DNA of 64,000 nucleotides from an uncultured Bacteroidota bacterium. Its GTDB lineage: Bacteria > Bacteroidota > Bacteroidia > Chitinophagales > Chitinophagaceae. Positions 1 to 7,812 of the stretch are shown here, one piece after another; positions within the stretch are counted from its first letter, which is position 1; every line of letters starts with the position of its first letter. Both the position numbers and the translations under genes were made by a program. The notes under the pieces are model-generated. The model saw only the letters and a program-made list of their open reading frames with translations. It ran no database searches and was not told the origin of the DNA. The stretch is from NCBI GenBank assembly GCA_903905065.1, contig CAIVEW010000050.1:62001-126000 (forward strand). Reading direction: 5' to 3'.

Positions 1-729
1 TCTGTGAAAAGACGTGTCGTAAACTTTATGGCCAACCATAAGATAGCTGCCATAGACCACCTTGCGAAAATGATCTTAAAGGACGAAAAGTTATTTGAAG
101 AGTTCGTACAGGAGTTGTCAGTTACCGTAACGGAAATGTTTCGGGATCCACCGTTCTACAAGAGCCTGCGCGAAAACGTGTTGAAGCGCCTTGCAACCTA
201 TCCTATCATAAAGATATGGGTGGCGGGTTGTGCAACCGGTGAGGAAGTATATTCGATCGCTATTCTGTTTAAGGAGGAAGGGCTGTTGAACCGCACTTTG
301 ATCTATGCAACGGACATTAATCAGAAGTCGCTGCAAACCGCAAAGGAAGGAATGTACCCGCTGGAGCATATGAAGCAGCATACGGCCAACTACCAGAAGG
401 CCGGCGGCATCCAGTCGTTTTCAGAATACTATACAGCGAAATACAATACTGTTATGTTTGACAAATCGCTTAAACAAAACATAGTATTTGCCCCGCACAA
501 CCTCGCTGTTGATAAGTCATTCAATGAATTTCAACTCGTCATCTGCAGGAATGTACTGATCTATTTTAATCAGAAACTCCAGAACCACGTCATCAACCTT
601 TTTTATGAGAGCTTGTGCCCGTTTGGTTTTTTTGGGATGGGGAATAAAGAGTCGTTGTTGTTCTCGGATAAAAAGCAATTCTTTGAAGATGTGGACAGGA
701 AACAAAAAATATTTATGAAAACTAAATGA
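1..729 (+). CDS. cheR: CheR-type protein-glutamate O-methyltransferase (5' partial)
   Basis: S-adenosylmethionine-dependent methyltransferase of the CheR family, which methylates glutamates on receptors or receptor-like signalling proteins. The SAM-binding motif GCATGEE lies near residue 75 and the family motif CRNVLIYF near residue 180. The reading frame is open to the first base and begins inside the usual N-terminal helical domain (KRRVVNFM), so about 30 residues probably lie outside the window; the GTG at 4 is not a convincing start. It overlaps the following cheB by 4 nt (ATGA), so the two are translationally coupled. No chemoreceptor or flagellar gene is nearby, so a non-chemotactic signalling role with the downstream kinase is likely. 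Confidence 0.9.
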   Translation, partial: SVKRRVVNFMANHKIAAIDHLAKMILKDEKLFEEFVQELSVTVTEMFRDPPFYKSLRENVLKRLATYPIIKIWVAGCATGEEVYSIAILFKEEGLLNRTLIYATDINQKSLQTAKEGMYPLEHMKQHTANYQKAGGIQSFSEYYTAKYNTVMFDKSLKQNIVFAPHNLAVDKSFNEFQLVICRNVLIYFNQKLQNHVINLFYESLCPFGFFGMGNKESLLFSDKKQFFEDVDRKQKIFMKTK

Positions 730-1298
730 TGCCCGCACAGAGAAAATATGAAGCCATAGTAATTGGGTCATCAGCCGGCGGACTGTCTGCGCTCACTGCA
801 CTGCTTGCAGCGCTCCCAGTAAATTATCCCTTACCGATAATGATCGTTCAGCACAGGTATCGCGACCAGATGAATCTTTTGGAAGAAATACTGCAGAATA
901 AATGTAAAATTCAAATCAGGCAAGTTGAAGAGAAGGAAAAAATAGAGCCCGGTATCGTTTATATAGCTCCTCCTGATTATCACTTGCTTGTTGAGGGTAA
1001 TCTGACATTCTCATTATCCAGTGACCCGCCGGTGTCGTTTAGCAGGCCTTCTATTGATGTGTTGTTTGAATCTGCAGCAGAGACCTATAAGCGGGCTCTT
1101 ATTGGCATAGTGCTGACCGGCGCAAATAAAGACGGAGCTGCCGGCTTGCTGGCAATAAAGAAAAACGGAGGGTTGACGATTGCCCAATCGCCGGCAGAGG
1201 CGGAATACCCGTATATGCCACAAGCTGCGATAGACAAAGGTGGTGCAGCACAGGTGCTGACGTTAACGGAGATCCACGCACGCATACTTAATATTTAA
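726..1298 (+). CDS. cheB: CheB-type protein-glutamate methylesterase, catalytic domain only
   Basis: A 190-residue stand-alone CheB methylesterase domain without the usual N-terminal receiver domain. The catalytic triad is visible: Ser16 in IGSSAGG, His43 in VQHRYRD and Asp136 in TGANKDGAAG. It would remove the methyl groups added by the CheR encoded directly upstream. Lacking a receiver, it cannot be switched on by its own phosphorylation; the receiver at the N-terminus of the next gene (19 nt downstream) may provide control, which is inference. Either of two adjacent ATG codons (726 or 729) could be the start. Confidence 0.9.
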   Translation: MMPAQRKYEAIVIGSSAGGLSALTALLAALPVNYPLPIMIVQHRYRDQMNLLEEILQNKCKIQIRQVEEKEKIEPGIVYIAPPDYHLLVEGNLTFSLSSDPPVSFSRPSIDVLFESAAETYKRALIGIVLTGANKDGAAGLLAIKKNGGLTIAQSPAEAEYPYMPQAAIDKGGAAQVLTLTEIHARILNI

Positions 1299-1316
1299 CG
1301 ACTTTTTTCTCCAGCG

Positions 1317-3173
1317 ATGAAGCAAATCAGTAAGGCAGTGATCCTGATCGTTGATGATAAGCCGGCAAACTTGTTTGCGCTGGAGCACCTGCTTGCAGGT
1401 AAAGACAGGGTGATACTACAGGCTGCGGATGGCAAAAGCGCGCTAAAGATAGCACTGACTAAAAATATCAACCTGATCATCCTGGATGTTCAAATGCCTG
1501 ATATGGATGGTTTTGAAGTGGCCCAGATACTACAGTCGAACAACAAAACGAAGGAGATACCGATCATCTTCGCGACTGCGGAGCGCACCGAGCACCAGTT
1601 TATGATGCAGGGTTTCGGCGAAGGTGCCATAGACTATTTGTTTAAGCCGCTGGATCCCGAAGTGGTTAAAGCGAAGGTGAATGTTCATTTAAAAATGCAG
1701 CTCCAGAGAAGGGAGCTTATCGACAAGAATATTTCGCTGCAAAAGAGCGAACTGCTGATCAATAATTCGGCCGATATAATTGGTATCATCGACACTGCAA
1801 CTTTTAAGATAGAAGAGATCAACCTCGCGTTTCATTCCATAGTTGGCTACACACTTGAAGAGACCAGGGGTGTAGCGATCACATTTTTTTTGAGTAATGA
1901 GGACAGAGTATTGTTCAGCGATATGGCCCGGCAAACGAAAGATCGTCTTTCGTTTGATACCAGGATATATTGCAAGAACCGGAGCATTAAGTGGCTGGAA
2001 TGGAAGGTGGTGGTGAAAAACAGGAAATGGTTTGTGAACGCCCGTGATATCACCGAGATCAAGGAGGTGGAACGGATAAGAAATTACCTGGCCACGGTGG
2101 TAAAGCAATCGAATGACGCTATATACATACACAATAATGAAGGGCAGATCATCTCGTGGAATGAGGGCGCTGAAAAAATATATGGCTATACAGAGAGTGA
2201 GGCCCTGAAAATGAAGATATGGAATATCATTCCTCACCACATGCAGGTGGAAATAGAAGAGATCGTGCACAAGATATTGCAGGGTGAGAAGATAGAACTC
2301 TTTGAAACAAAACGGATAACCAAGCATGGCAGGCTTGTAGATGTGCTCCTTTCCGCCGCGGTGATATCGGACCCCGGGAGCAACCAGCAGTCTATTGCAA
2401 TAACCGAACGCGATATTACGCAGCAGAAAATAGCGGATGGGCAGATCAGCCAGTTGAATAAAGACCTTGAAAATAATGTAGCTGAACTAAAAAACATGAA
2501 TAAGGAACTGGAGTCGTTTTCTTATTCTGTTTCGCATGACCTGCGCGCACCGTTGCGTGCGGTGAATGCCTATTCAAAGATATTTGAAGAAGACTATACG
2601 GCCATTTTAGATGATGACGCAAAAAAGCTCCTGGCAAAAATCAATTATAATGCTCAAAGAATGGGGACGCTCATTGACGATCTGCTTGCGTTTTCCAAAC
2701 TTGGACGAAAAGAGGTGCAGCGGTCACTGGTAAACACCAAGGAAATTGTTGAAGCTATATTGAGCGAGATCAACCTGGCGTCGCCATACAAAGCCGTTAT
2801 CAGGGTGAATGAATTGCCAACTGTATATGCCGACTCGTCTTTGATACGGCAAGTGTGGGTGAACCTGTTATCGAATGCGATAAAATACTCGGATAAGAAG
2901 GAGTCTCCCGAAGTGGAAGTAGGCGCAACGGAGACAGAGCACGAGACAACCTACTACGTGAAAGACAATGGGGCGGGCTTTGATATGAAGTATGCTGATA
3001 AATTATTTGGCGTATTCCAGCGGCTGCATGCCAACAGCGAGTTTGAAGGCACGGGCATTGGCCTGGCCATCGTGCAGCGCATCATCACCCGGCATGGTGG
3101 CAGGATATGGGCGGACGCAAAAGTAAACGAAGGGGCCACTTTTTATTTTACGCTGCCTAAAATGGAGGGATAA
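1317..3173 (+). CDS. Receiver-PAS-PAS-histidine kinase
   Basis: A 618-residue signalling protein, apparently cytoplasmic since no membrane segment is seen. Order: receiver domain (about 8-125, phospho-acceptor Asp57 in LDVQMPDMDG), a short coiled linker, two PAS domains (about 145-255 and 260-380), a HisKA dimerisation domain with phospho-acceptor His407 in SVSHDLRAPLR, and a HATPase domain with N-box NLLSNAIKYS, G1 box DNGAGFD and G2 box GTGIGLAI. The N-terminal receiver means it can be controlled by another kinase. It closes the cheR-cheB-kinase cluster, a combination common in Bacteroidota outside chemotaxis operons. The HDLRAPLR box resembles phytochrome-type kinases. Confidence 0.9.
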   Translation: MKQISKAVILIVDDKPANLFALEHLLAGKDRVILQAADGKSALKIALTKNINLIILDVQMPDMDGFEVAQILQSNNKTKEIPIIFATAERTEHQFMMQGFGEGAIDYLFKPLDPEVVKAKVNVHLKMQLQRRELIDKNISLQKSELLINNSADIIGIIDTATFKIEEINLAFHSIVGYTLEETRGVAITFFLSNEDRVLFSDMARQTKDRLSFDTRIYCKNRSIKWLEWKVVVKNRKWFVNARDITEIKEVERIRNYLATVVKQSNDAIYIHNNEGQIISWNEGAEKIYGYTESEALKMKIWNIIPHHMQVEIEEIVHKILQGEKIELFETKRITKHGRLVDVLLSAAVISDPGSNQQSIAITERDITQQKIADGQISQLNKDLENNVAELKNMNKELESFSYSVSHDLRAPLRAVNAYSKIFEEDYTAILDDDAKKLLAKINYNAQRMGTLIDDLLAFSKLGRKEVQRSLVNTKEIVEAILSEINLASPYKAVIRVNELPTVYADSSLIRQVWVNLLSNAIKYSDKKESPEVEVGATETEHETTYYVKDNGAGFDMKYADKLFGVFQRLHANSEFEGTGIGLAIVQRIITRHGGRIWADAKVNEGATFYFTLPKMEG

Positions 3174-3234
3174 AGGCCTCAACCCGCCCGATAAGATAGG
3201 GTCGAAAAAGATTTTCCTGAATAAATAGAATGAT

Positions 3235-3242
3235 TACCTTTG
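3235..3242 (+). promoter_or_regulatory. -7 promoter element of tRNA-Ser
   Basis: TACCTTTG matches the Bacteroidota sigma-A -7 consensus TAnnTTTG and ends 22 nt before the mature tRNA 5' end. No convincing -33 TTTG is seen. Confidence 0.6.
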
Positions 3243-3264
3243 CAGCCCCCTGATAAAGGGAAAC

Positions 3265-3353
3265 GGAGAGATGCTCGAGTGGTTGAAGAGGCACGCCTGG
3301 AAAGTGTGTATATCTGTCAAAGGGTATCCAGGGTTCGAATCCCTGTCTCTCCG
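3265..3353 (+). tRNA. tRNA-Ser (anticodon GGA)
   Basis: Folded by hand: acceptor stem GGAGAGA pairs with TCTCTCC (3346-3352). The anticodon stem CACGC/GTGTG encloses the loop CTGGAAA, giving anticodon GGA, which reads UCC and UCU. A long class II variable arm follows, as expected for serine, and the T arm CAGGG-TTCGAAT-CCCTG is perfect. The discriminator base is G and CCA is not encoded. A strong hairpin terminator follows 9 nt later. Confidence 0.95.
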
Positions 3354-3362
3354 CAGAAAATC

Positions 3363-3395
3363 AAAGCCCGCGCGTAGCGCGGGCTTTGTCGTTTT
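3363..3395 (+). terminator. Intrinsic terminator after tRNA-Ser
   Basis: A perfect 11-bp GC-rich stem (3363-3373 with 3377-3387) with a 3-nt loop, followed by a T-rich tract (GTCGTTTT). Confidence 0.8.
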
Positions 3396-3408
3396 AGTTA
3401 TTCGGAAA

Positions 3409-3456
3409 TGTGTCTATCTCTAAGGGTATTAAGACTCGAATCCCCGTCCTTTGTGC
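3409..3456 (+). pseudogene. Decayed copy of the 3' half of tRNA-Ser
   Basis: About 55 nt beyond the tRNA the sequence repeats, in order and with near-identical spacing, blocks of the tRNA 3' half: TGTGT-TATCT, AAGGGTAT and TCGAATCCC. The tRNA counterparts lie at about 3304-3354. Stems no longer pair and no 5' half is present, so it is not a functional tRNA. It could be the remnant of a second tRNA-Ser gene or of an attachment site left by an integrated element. Confidence 0.55.
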
Positions 3457-3541
3457 TACAACACATGTATCGTGCCCGTATTTTATTAGTAAATACAGTG
3501 TTATTTTTACTCTGAATAGTCTTCAATTTGCTAATTCTATT

Positions 3542-4075
3542 ATGGAACCAAGAGTATTTTATTATTCAAAAGGTGCGGCTATATTTTATTTTGTTGCACT
3601 TCTGCTAATGGCTGGAATATCTTTATACGCGCTCTTGTCGACGGATATAGTAGTTGGCAAAAGAGTATTTGCGGGAATATTACTGCCCATATTCATTTAT
3701 CTTAGTTTTCGCGTTTTCAAAGGAAGTGTCCGTTTGGCTATCAAGAGAACACCGGCACTTTTAATGGACGAAAAAGGCCTCTATGTGGAAAGCGAAGGCA
3801 TTGTTATTTCATGGGATAACATTGAGAAAGTGAAAATGGACTTCATTCCGCGGCAGGGAGATCAGATATACATATACTTAAAAGGCAAGAATGCGATCAG
3901 TGGTAATGAGGCAACAAATGCCGGTGTAGGGCCTATCAATATTTCGCCTTTTGACTATGCGCGTGGTCATGCGATTTTTGATTCACTTAAGGCGTTTTGC
4001 GGTGAATACTGTACTAATCCGAGCGCGGTGATTTTCACCCGTCCAACGCCGGAAACATGGCCTTCTGAGGGCTGA
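3542..4075 (+). CDS. Membrane protein of unknown function (STM3941-like)
   Basis: A 177-residue protein with two hydrophobic helices (about residues 12-32 and 44-62) followed by a soluble domain containing LLMDEKGLYVE and VISWDNIEKVKMD. This layout resembles STM3941-family or bacterial PH-like membrane proteins; that resemblance is an impression. The frame opens further upstream at 3410, but that part runs through the tRNA remnant, and ATG 3542 begins a natural N-terminus (MEPRVFYYSK). Its position just behind a tRNA and tRNA scar could mean it was acquired. Function unknown. Confidence 0.75.
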   Translation: MEPRVFYYSKGAAIFYFVALLLMAGISLYALLSTDIVVGKRVFAGILLPIFIYLSFRVFKGSVRLAIKRTPALLMDEKGLYVESEGIVISWDNIEKVKMDFIPRQGDQIYIYLKGKNAISGNEATNAGVGPINISPFDYARGHAIFDSLKAFCGEYCTNPSAVIFTRPTPETWPSEG

Positions 4076-4091
4076 GGCAAGTTCTTTTCTC

Positions 4092-4106
4092 TCCGTTGAA
4101 AACGGA
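4092..4106 (+). terminator. Small hairpin after the 3542 gene
   Basis: TCCGTT-GAA-AACGGA forms a 6-bp stem with a 3-nt loop followed by ATTT. A weak intrinsic terminator candidate. Confidence 0.35.
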
Positions 4107-4159
4107 ATTTCCACGTTTGCTGCTAACTTCCGGCATATCCCCTATATTCGCGACAACTT

Positions 4160-5473
4160 ATGCAGACCCTTGCACAATTACGGAGCGGAGCACTTAAAGG
4201 AGCGGTTTCATTGAAGCTTTCTGAGGGGCTTTCTGAGTTCCCGAAGGAGATATTTGAGCTTGCAGATACACTGGAGGTGCTTGACCTTTCGCATAATAAA
4301 TTAAAAGAGTTGCCGGCAGATCTTGGGAGGTTGACGAAATTGCGGATATTCTTTTGCTCGTATAACCTCTTTACGGTTTTGCCGGAAGTACTAGCGGATT
4401 GCCCGTTGCTGGACATTGTAGGGTTTAAAGCCAACCAGATAGAAACGGTGCCGCTGTTATCGCTCAACCCTAATATTCGCTGGCTGATCCTCACAGATAA
4501 TAATATAGCGGAGTTGCCCGGGGAGATAGGCCGCTGCGCCCGGATGCAAAAGCTAATGCTTGCCGGTAACAGGCTGAGCGAACTGCCGGAAGAACTGAGT
4601 AATTGCCGCAACCTGGCTCTTTTGCGTATTTCTGCCAACCGGTTGACGGAACTGCCCAAATGGCTGCTGTCGATGCCAAAACTTTCGTGGCTGGCTTTTT
4701 CGGGCAATTTATTTAGTGTTAGTCCTGATGCTGTACCCCTTCCTTTCGTTGGTTGGAATAAGTTGGAGATACTTAATGTGCTTGGCGAAGGTGCATCCGG
4801 AATTATTTATAAAGGGGTGAAGGGCACTGAAGATGTTAAAAGGGAAGTAGCGGTTAAGATTTTTAAAGGAGCTGTAACGAGTGATGGGTTCCCCGAGTGT
4901 GAAATGAATGCGTTCATCGCGGCAGGTGCTCACCCAGGATTGGTTGGGCTTGTAGGGCGGGTTGCCGGTCATCCGGACGGGAAACATGGGCTTGTTATGG
5001 AATTGATACCGGAGCATTTTCATAACCTGGGCCTGCCACCCAGTTTCGAAAGTTGTACGCGGGATGTTTTTGCAGATGATGTGAAACTTTCGGTGGAGCA
5101 AGCTTTGAAAATTGCTGCGACCATTGCTTCTGTAGCGGCCCAACTGCACCGCAAGGGAATTATGCATGGTGATCTATATACCCACAATACGTTGGTGGAT
5201 GATGAAGGTAATACTTTGTTTGGTGATTTTGGTGCGGCTGCTTTTTACGACAGAACGGACGCAACGACTGCTTTTGCCCTGGAGCGGATCGAAGTAAGTG
5301 CCTTTGGCCATTTGCTTGATGACCTACTTTTCTTAGCAGGCAAAACAGAAGAAAGCCCATCTTTAATGAAACTTGAAAAACTCAGGGATGCAGCTATTAC
5401 ACCTGATGTAATGTCCCGGCCCGGTTTTCAATATTTGAATGATGAGCTGATGAAACTTCAAGAGCATCAATAA
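4160..5473 (+). CDS. Leucine-rich-repeat protein kinase
   Basis: A 437-residue fusion. Residues about 15-190 form roughly seven leucine-rich repeats of the LxxLxLxxNxLxxLP type. Residues about 205-435 form a eukaryotic-like protein kinase: glycine loop GEGASGIIYKG, ATP-binding Lys233 in VAVKIFKG, catalytic loop HGDLYTHN (His336, Asp338, Asn343) replacing HRDLKxxN, and metal-binding Asp356 in GDFG. All core catalytic residues are present, so it is probably active, but HGD instead of HRD means it does not rely on the canonical activation-loop arginine switch. No signal peptide or membrane helix is seen. The LRR part would recognise a partner protein. Substrate unknown; no phosphatase gene is adjacent. 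Confidence 0.88.
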   Translation: MQTLAQLRSGALKGAVSLKLSEGLSEFPKEIFELADTLEVLDLSHNKLKELPADLGRLTKLRIFFCSYNLFTVLPEVLADCPLLDIVGFKANQIETVPLLSLNPNIRWLILTDNNIAELPGEIGRCARMQKLMLAGNRLSELPEELSNCRNLALLRISANRLTELPKWLLSMPKLSWLAFSGNLFSVSPDAVPLPFVGWNKLEILNVLGEGASGIIYKGVKGTEDVKREVAVKIFKGAVTSDGFPECEMNAFIAAGAHPGLVGLVGRVAGHPDGKHGLVMELIPEHFHNLGLPPSFESCTRDVFADDVKLSVEQALKIAATIASVAAQLHRKGIMHGDLYTHNTLVDDEGNTLFGDFGAAAFYDRTDATTAFALERIEVSAFGHLLDDLLFLAGKTEESPSLMKLEKLRDAAITPDVMSRPGFQYLNDELMKLQEHQ

Positions 5474-5558
5474 ACAGAAGTGATTTTTTATTGCAAATGA
5501 CGGCATTGGCATTGATTTATCCTGTTCAGACATTAAAACTACTCTTTTTGCACGGTTT

Positions 5559-5612
5559 CGGCTAAAGCCGTTTGATGTGATTGTCATTATCACCCCGCCC
5601 TGAAGTGCGGGG
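5559..5612. other. Two hairpins in the kinase-cyclase intergenic region
   Basis: CGGC-TAAA-GCCG (5559-5570) and CCCCGC-CCTGAAGT-GCGGGG (5593-5612) lie in the 261-nt gap between the kinase and the cyclase. They may end the kinase transcript, but no clear T-run follows. Confidence 0.35.
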
Positions 5613-5734
5613 CAATTGGATATGTTTTTCAAAAAAGTGCAATTTGTCTCACGCCGAAAATATATCTGCCATTGATTTAATTTAGTACTTTGTAACATGT
5701 CCCTGTTTAAATACGGCAAGCAAAGCGTTTTGCA

Positions 5735-6847
5735 ATGAGAAAATTGAGTTATGTTTCCGGATTTGGGGCTGCATTCTTTTTATCAATAAGCCTCTTGTTT
5801 CGCTACCACCACTGGCCCTGGAGATCTGCGCTATACCTGATAGGTATTGTTTGTCTTATTGTTGCTTCGACAACTGCCCTTATAACCGCCCGTAGGCATA
5901 TTTCACGGAAGCCTGTTTTGTACAAGGTCCGCATCATTACGGGTTATGTTGGATGTTTGTTCATTGTCTCTGGCTCAATTTTCAAGATGCTGCAATTCGT
6001 TCCGGCCAATATTCAATTGGTAGTAGGGACTTTCCTGCTCATTTTTGTCTTTTTGCCACTATACGTTTATGAGTTGTACTATGACAACATGGTATTGGAA
6101 CAGAAAGTAATGGAGCGCACAAAAGAACTTTCGGCTGCTCTGGACGACCTGACCTCTGCGCAAAGCCAACTGCTAATAGCTCATGAGCAGTCGGAACAGG
6201 CCCGGAAAAAATCGGACGAATTACTACTCAATATATTGCCTGCAGAGGTTGCAGAAGAACTTAAAACAAATGGTTCTTCGTCTGCACGACAGTTTGACAA
6301 TGTTACAGTGATGTTTACTGATTTTGTCAATTTTACTACGGCCGGGGAAACTATGGGGCCGTATGAGTTGATCAGGGAACTGGATATTTGCTTCAAAGCG
6401 TTCGACGAGATCATAGTCAAGCACAATATAGAAAAGATAAAGACTATAGGCGATGCGTACCTTGCTGTGTCTGGCCTGCCGATTCCAGGCGCCCATCACG
6501 CAACACAAATGATATCGGCCGCAATGGAAATAGCGGAATTTATGCGCCTACGACGAATAGACAAACGCGAGCAGACTTTCGATTTGCGTATTGGTGTTCA
6601 TAGCGGAGTTGTCATTGCCGGAATAGTAGGTATTAAGAAATTCGCCTACGACATTTGGGGTGATGCTGTAAATACGGCAGCGCGAATGGAACAAAGTGGA
6701 GTACCGGGGCGGATCAATATATCCCAAGCCACTTTCGACCTTGTATGCGATACATTTCAATGCACCTATAGGGGTGAAATATCCGCCAAGAATAAAGGAA
6801 ACCTGAAAATGTATTTGGTCGATAAAGCACTTACACCTTTATTGTAG
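5735..6847 (+). CDS. Membrane-anchored class III adenylate cyclase
   Basis: A 370-residue protein. About four membrane helices occupy residues 8-125, a coiled linker follows (about 127-165), then a class III cyclase domain (about 180-365). All key residues are visible: metal-binding Asp196 (MFTDFVNF) and Asp240 (TIGDAY), the adenine-selecting pair Lys236 (KTIGD) and Asp306 (YDIWGD), and the transition-state residues Asn313 and Arg317 (NTAAR). The Lys/Asp pair predicts ATP rather than GTP as substrate. The membrane half contains two similar segments (ISLLFRYHHWP and GSIFKMLQF, each followed by a helix) reminiscent of the GldL N-terminus; this is inference. It would make cAMP in response to a membrane or envelope signal. 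Confidence 0.9.
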   Translation: MRKLSYVSGFGAAFFLSISLLFRYHHWPWRSALYLIGIVCLIVASTTALITARRHISRKPVLYKVRIITGYVGCLFIVSGSIFKMLQFVPANIQLVVGTFLLIFVFLPLYVYELYYDNMVLEQKVMERTKELSAALDDLTSAQSQLLIAHEQSEQARKKSDELLLNILPAEVAEELKTNGSSSARQFDNVTVMFTDFVNFTTAGETMGPYELIRELDICFKAFDEIIVKHNIEKIKTIGDAYLAVSGLPIPGAHHATQMISAAMEIAEFMRLRRIDKREQTFDLRIGVHSGVVIAGIVGIKKFAYDIWGDAVNTAARMEQSGVPGRINISQATFDLVCDTFQCTYRGEISAKNKGNLKMYLVDKALTPLL

Positions 6848-6878
6848 TGACCTAATGGGACGTTACCTTAAATGAGTT

Positions 6879-6911
6879 TACCACCCCGGCCAGAAAACAG
6901 GCGGGGTGGTA
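6879..6911. terminator. Bidirectional terminator between cyclase and TatD genes
   Basis: A perfect 10-bp stem (6879-6888 with 6902-6911, core CCACCCCG) with a 13-nt loop lies between two convergent genes. There is no long T-run on either strand. Confidence 0.6.
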
Positions 6912-6950
6912 TCGTGCAGCTCATTCTGTTACAAATGCAAGTAGTGTAAT

Positions 6951-7721
6951 TTAATGCACCGGGAAAATCTTCTCCGCATTGGCAGTCGTAATTGCTGCAA
7001 CTTCCGATACAGCACAGTTCTTTAATTCAGCGATCTTCTCTGCGATTACGGGTATGAAACTGCTTTCGTTTTTTTGCTTGCCGCGGTAAGGAACGGGGGC
7101 GAGGTATGGCGCATCGGTTTCCAAAACGATGTGGTCAAGCGATACTTCTTTTACAACCTCCTGCAGGCCGCTGTTTTTATAGGTCACTACGCCGCCAATG
7201 CCGAGGTAGAGGCCAAGGCCTATTATTTGTTGTGCTTCATCGAGTGTTCCGCTAAAGCAGTGGAAGATACCCTTTAGCTTTCCGTTTTGCTTGTTGCGCA
7301 CTATATCTATACAATCCTGTGTGGATTCCCTGCTGTGGATGACAATGGGAAGGTCATGTTGCAGCGCCCAGTCTATCTGTGTTTCAAATGCTTCTTTCTG
7401 TTGGGCTTTGAAGGTCATGTCCCAGTAGTAATCGAGGCCGATCTCACCCACTGCGTAGAATTTTGTTTTTTGAAACCAGTCTGCAGCTATTGCCAGTTCT
7501 TCTTTGTAATTTTCTTTTACATAGCATGGGTGCAAGCCCATCATGGGCAGGCAATTTATGGGCCATTTATCGGCCAGCAGCAGCATATTTTCTATGGTGT
7601 TGCGGTCGCAATTGGGCATGTACATTTTTGTTACGCCGGCATCTATAGCACGTTGTATCTGGCCGTCATCGGCCATCAAGCGTTCATCGTACAAGTGAGT
7701 ATGGGTATCAGTATATCTCAT
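6951..7721 (-). CDS. TatD family metal-dependent hydrolase
   Basis: A 256-residue amidohydrolase-fold protein of the TatD/YcfH family, generally metal-dependent DNases or deaminase-like hydrolases acting in the cytoplasm. Metal and active-site motifs are in order: THTHLYD near the N-terminus, VGEIGLDYYWD (Glu), VIHSRES, IFHCFSG and LETDAPYLAP. Length is normal for the family. It is transcribed alone, facing the cyclase across a hairpin. A direct-repeat tract sits just upstream of the start. Confidence 0.92.
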   Translation of the reverse strand: MRYTDTHTHLYDERLMADDGQIQRAIDAGVTKMYMPNCDRNTIENMLLLADKWPINCLPMMGLHPCYVKENYKEELAIAADWFQKTKFYAVGEIGLDYYWDMTFKAQQKEAFETQIDWALQHDLPIVIHSRESTQDCIDIVRNKQNGKLKGIFHCFSGTLDEAQQIIGLGLYLGIGGVVTYKNSGLQEVVKEVSLDHIVLETDAPYLAPVPYRGKQKNESSFIPVIAEKIAELKNCAVSEVAAITTANAEKIFPVH

Positions 7722-7727
7722 TTTTTT

Positions 7728-7760
7728 AGTCGTAAGTCGTGAGTCATAAGTCGTAAGTCC
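7728..7760. repeat. Short tandem repeat upstream of the TatD gene
   Basis: About four copies of an AGTCGTA/AGTCATA heptamer-octamer unit lie directly upstream of the ATG at 7721. The tract separates the start from any promoter, so copy-number change could alter leader length; that is speculation. Confidence 0.5.
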
Positions 7761-7812
7761 GGGAATAAAGTTACAAGCAAGCGATTAATAGCAAGGGTTT
7801 GGAATTTGTTTT

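Noticed and set aside
1689-2327. A 212-codon open frame opposite the histidine kinase
   Set aside because: It overlaps the PAS domains of the kinase and shows no coherent protein features.
3409-3456. A second functional tRNA
   Set aside because: There is no 5' half and stems do not pair; kept only as a remnant.
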